Made by a program: the position numbers and the translations under genes. A DNA stretch of 42,156 nt from Terripilifer ovatus (lineage in GTDB: Bacteria > Pseudomonadota > Alphaproteobacteria > Rhizobiales > Beijerinckiaceae): the NCBI GenBank assembly GCA_029222685.1, contig JARHVB010000016.1:1-42156 (forward strand), in the 5' to 3' direction. Numbering within the stretch: position 1 is the stretch's first letter; each line of letters begins with the position of its first letter. Under the pieces are notes generated by a model. The model saw only the letters and a program-made list of their open reading frames with translations. It made no database searches and was not told where the DNA came from. This document shows, piece after piece, positions 42,028-42,156 of the stretch.

Positions 42028-42070
42028 CCCTCGTCCTTCGAGACGCGCCCTTCAGGCGCTCCTCAGAGGG
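42028..42070 (-). repeat. Dispersed intergenic repeat, copy 2 in inverted orientation
   Basis: Reverse-complemented, this reads CCCTCTGAGGAGCGCC, an inner GAAGGGCG, then GCGTCTCGAAGGACGAGGG, matching the outer parts of copy 1. The two copies face each other about 73 bp apart and could fold together. The short ORF spanning them (41867-42139) appears to be an artefact of the repeats. No gene is supported between 41867 and the window end. Confidence 0.6.
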
Positions 42071-42156
42071 TGTGAATGTTTGGCAATATTGATTTGCACT
42101 GACGATTTCAGCGTGATTCCCTTGCGTCAGCGGTTTTGAGGTGACGCGATGGGGAA

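Noticed and set aside
41867..42139. 90-residue ORF directly after the permease
   Set aside because: It runs through both inverted dispersed repeats, has no family resemblance and its composition follows the repeats; it is not a credible second permease.
1..42156. CRISPR arrays
   Set aside because: No regularly spaced identical repeats of 24-40 bp were seen on reading; the short repeats found are inverted or dispersed.

Overview
The window looks like a high-GC alphaproteobacterial chromosome, most likely Hyphomicrobiales and plausibly the Bradyrhizobium/Rhodopseudomonas/Afipia group. The basis is codon use, a CecR-YbhGFS-type efflux operon, tRNA context and an inverted pair of 'CCTCATCCTGAGGAGC ... 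GCGTCTCGAAGGA'-like intergenic repeats at the right end. The species assignment is an inference from memory of such repeats, not a search.

Left flank (1-4.7 kb): the C-terminal part of an autotransporter, a TylF-like methyltransferase and the decayed remains of an ISNCY/IS1202-like transposase. Right flank (29.7-42.2 kb): tRNA-Gln and tRNA-Pro, then ordinary chromosomal genes. These are a TauE/SafE transporter, an FAH-family hydrolase, a secreted protein, a B3/B4-domain protein, a repeat-containing exported protein, a ModA-like protein without a signal peptide, a VOC protein, cytochrome c, and a TetR regulator with an HlyD / dual-ATPase ABC / ABC-2 permease operon.

Between them (about 4.7-29.6 kb) lies a genomic island packed with defence- and mobility-type genes. 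In order: (i) a five-gene operon at 4738-10059 with an exported SNase-like nuclease, a four-TM coiled-coil protein, a one-TM vWA-like protein, a MotA/TolQ/ZorA-like channel protein with a long coiled-coil tail, and a MotB/ZorB-like one-TM OmpA-domain protein; (ii) a translationally coupled serine recombinase - ParB - ParB/RepB cassette (13757 down to 10299) whose middle gene is frameshifted; (iii) a frameshifted zinc-ribbon/Mrr restriction endonuclease; (iv) a TM0106-type RecB-nuclease/helicase; (v) an XRE - ImmA - exonuclease I operon diverging from (vi) a multi-ubiquitin - E2-like - JAB - E1 operon; (vii) a DUF3489 - small ORF - DUF2924 - serine recombinase module; (viii) a GIY-YIG (T5orf172) protein and an HNH endonuclease, ending just before tRNA-Gln.

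The strongest candidate for an undescribed system is the operon at 4738-10059. It contains the two motor subunits expected of a Zorya-like (ZorAB) or other MotAB-type peptidoglycan-anchored ion-driven complex. Instead of cytoplasmic ZorC/D/E effectors it carries a Sec-exported nuclease and two extra membrane proteins. The second candidate is the XRE/ImmA-controlled divergent unit that pairs exonuclease I with a complete prokaryotic ubiquitin-like pathway. No database search was possible, so novelty claims are inferences.
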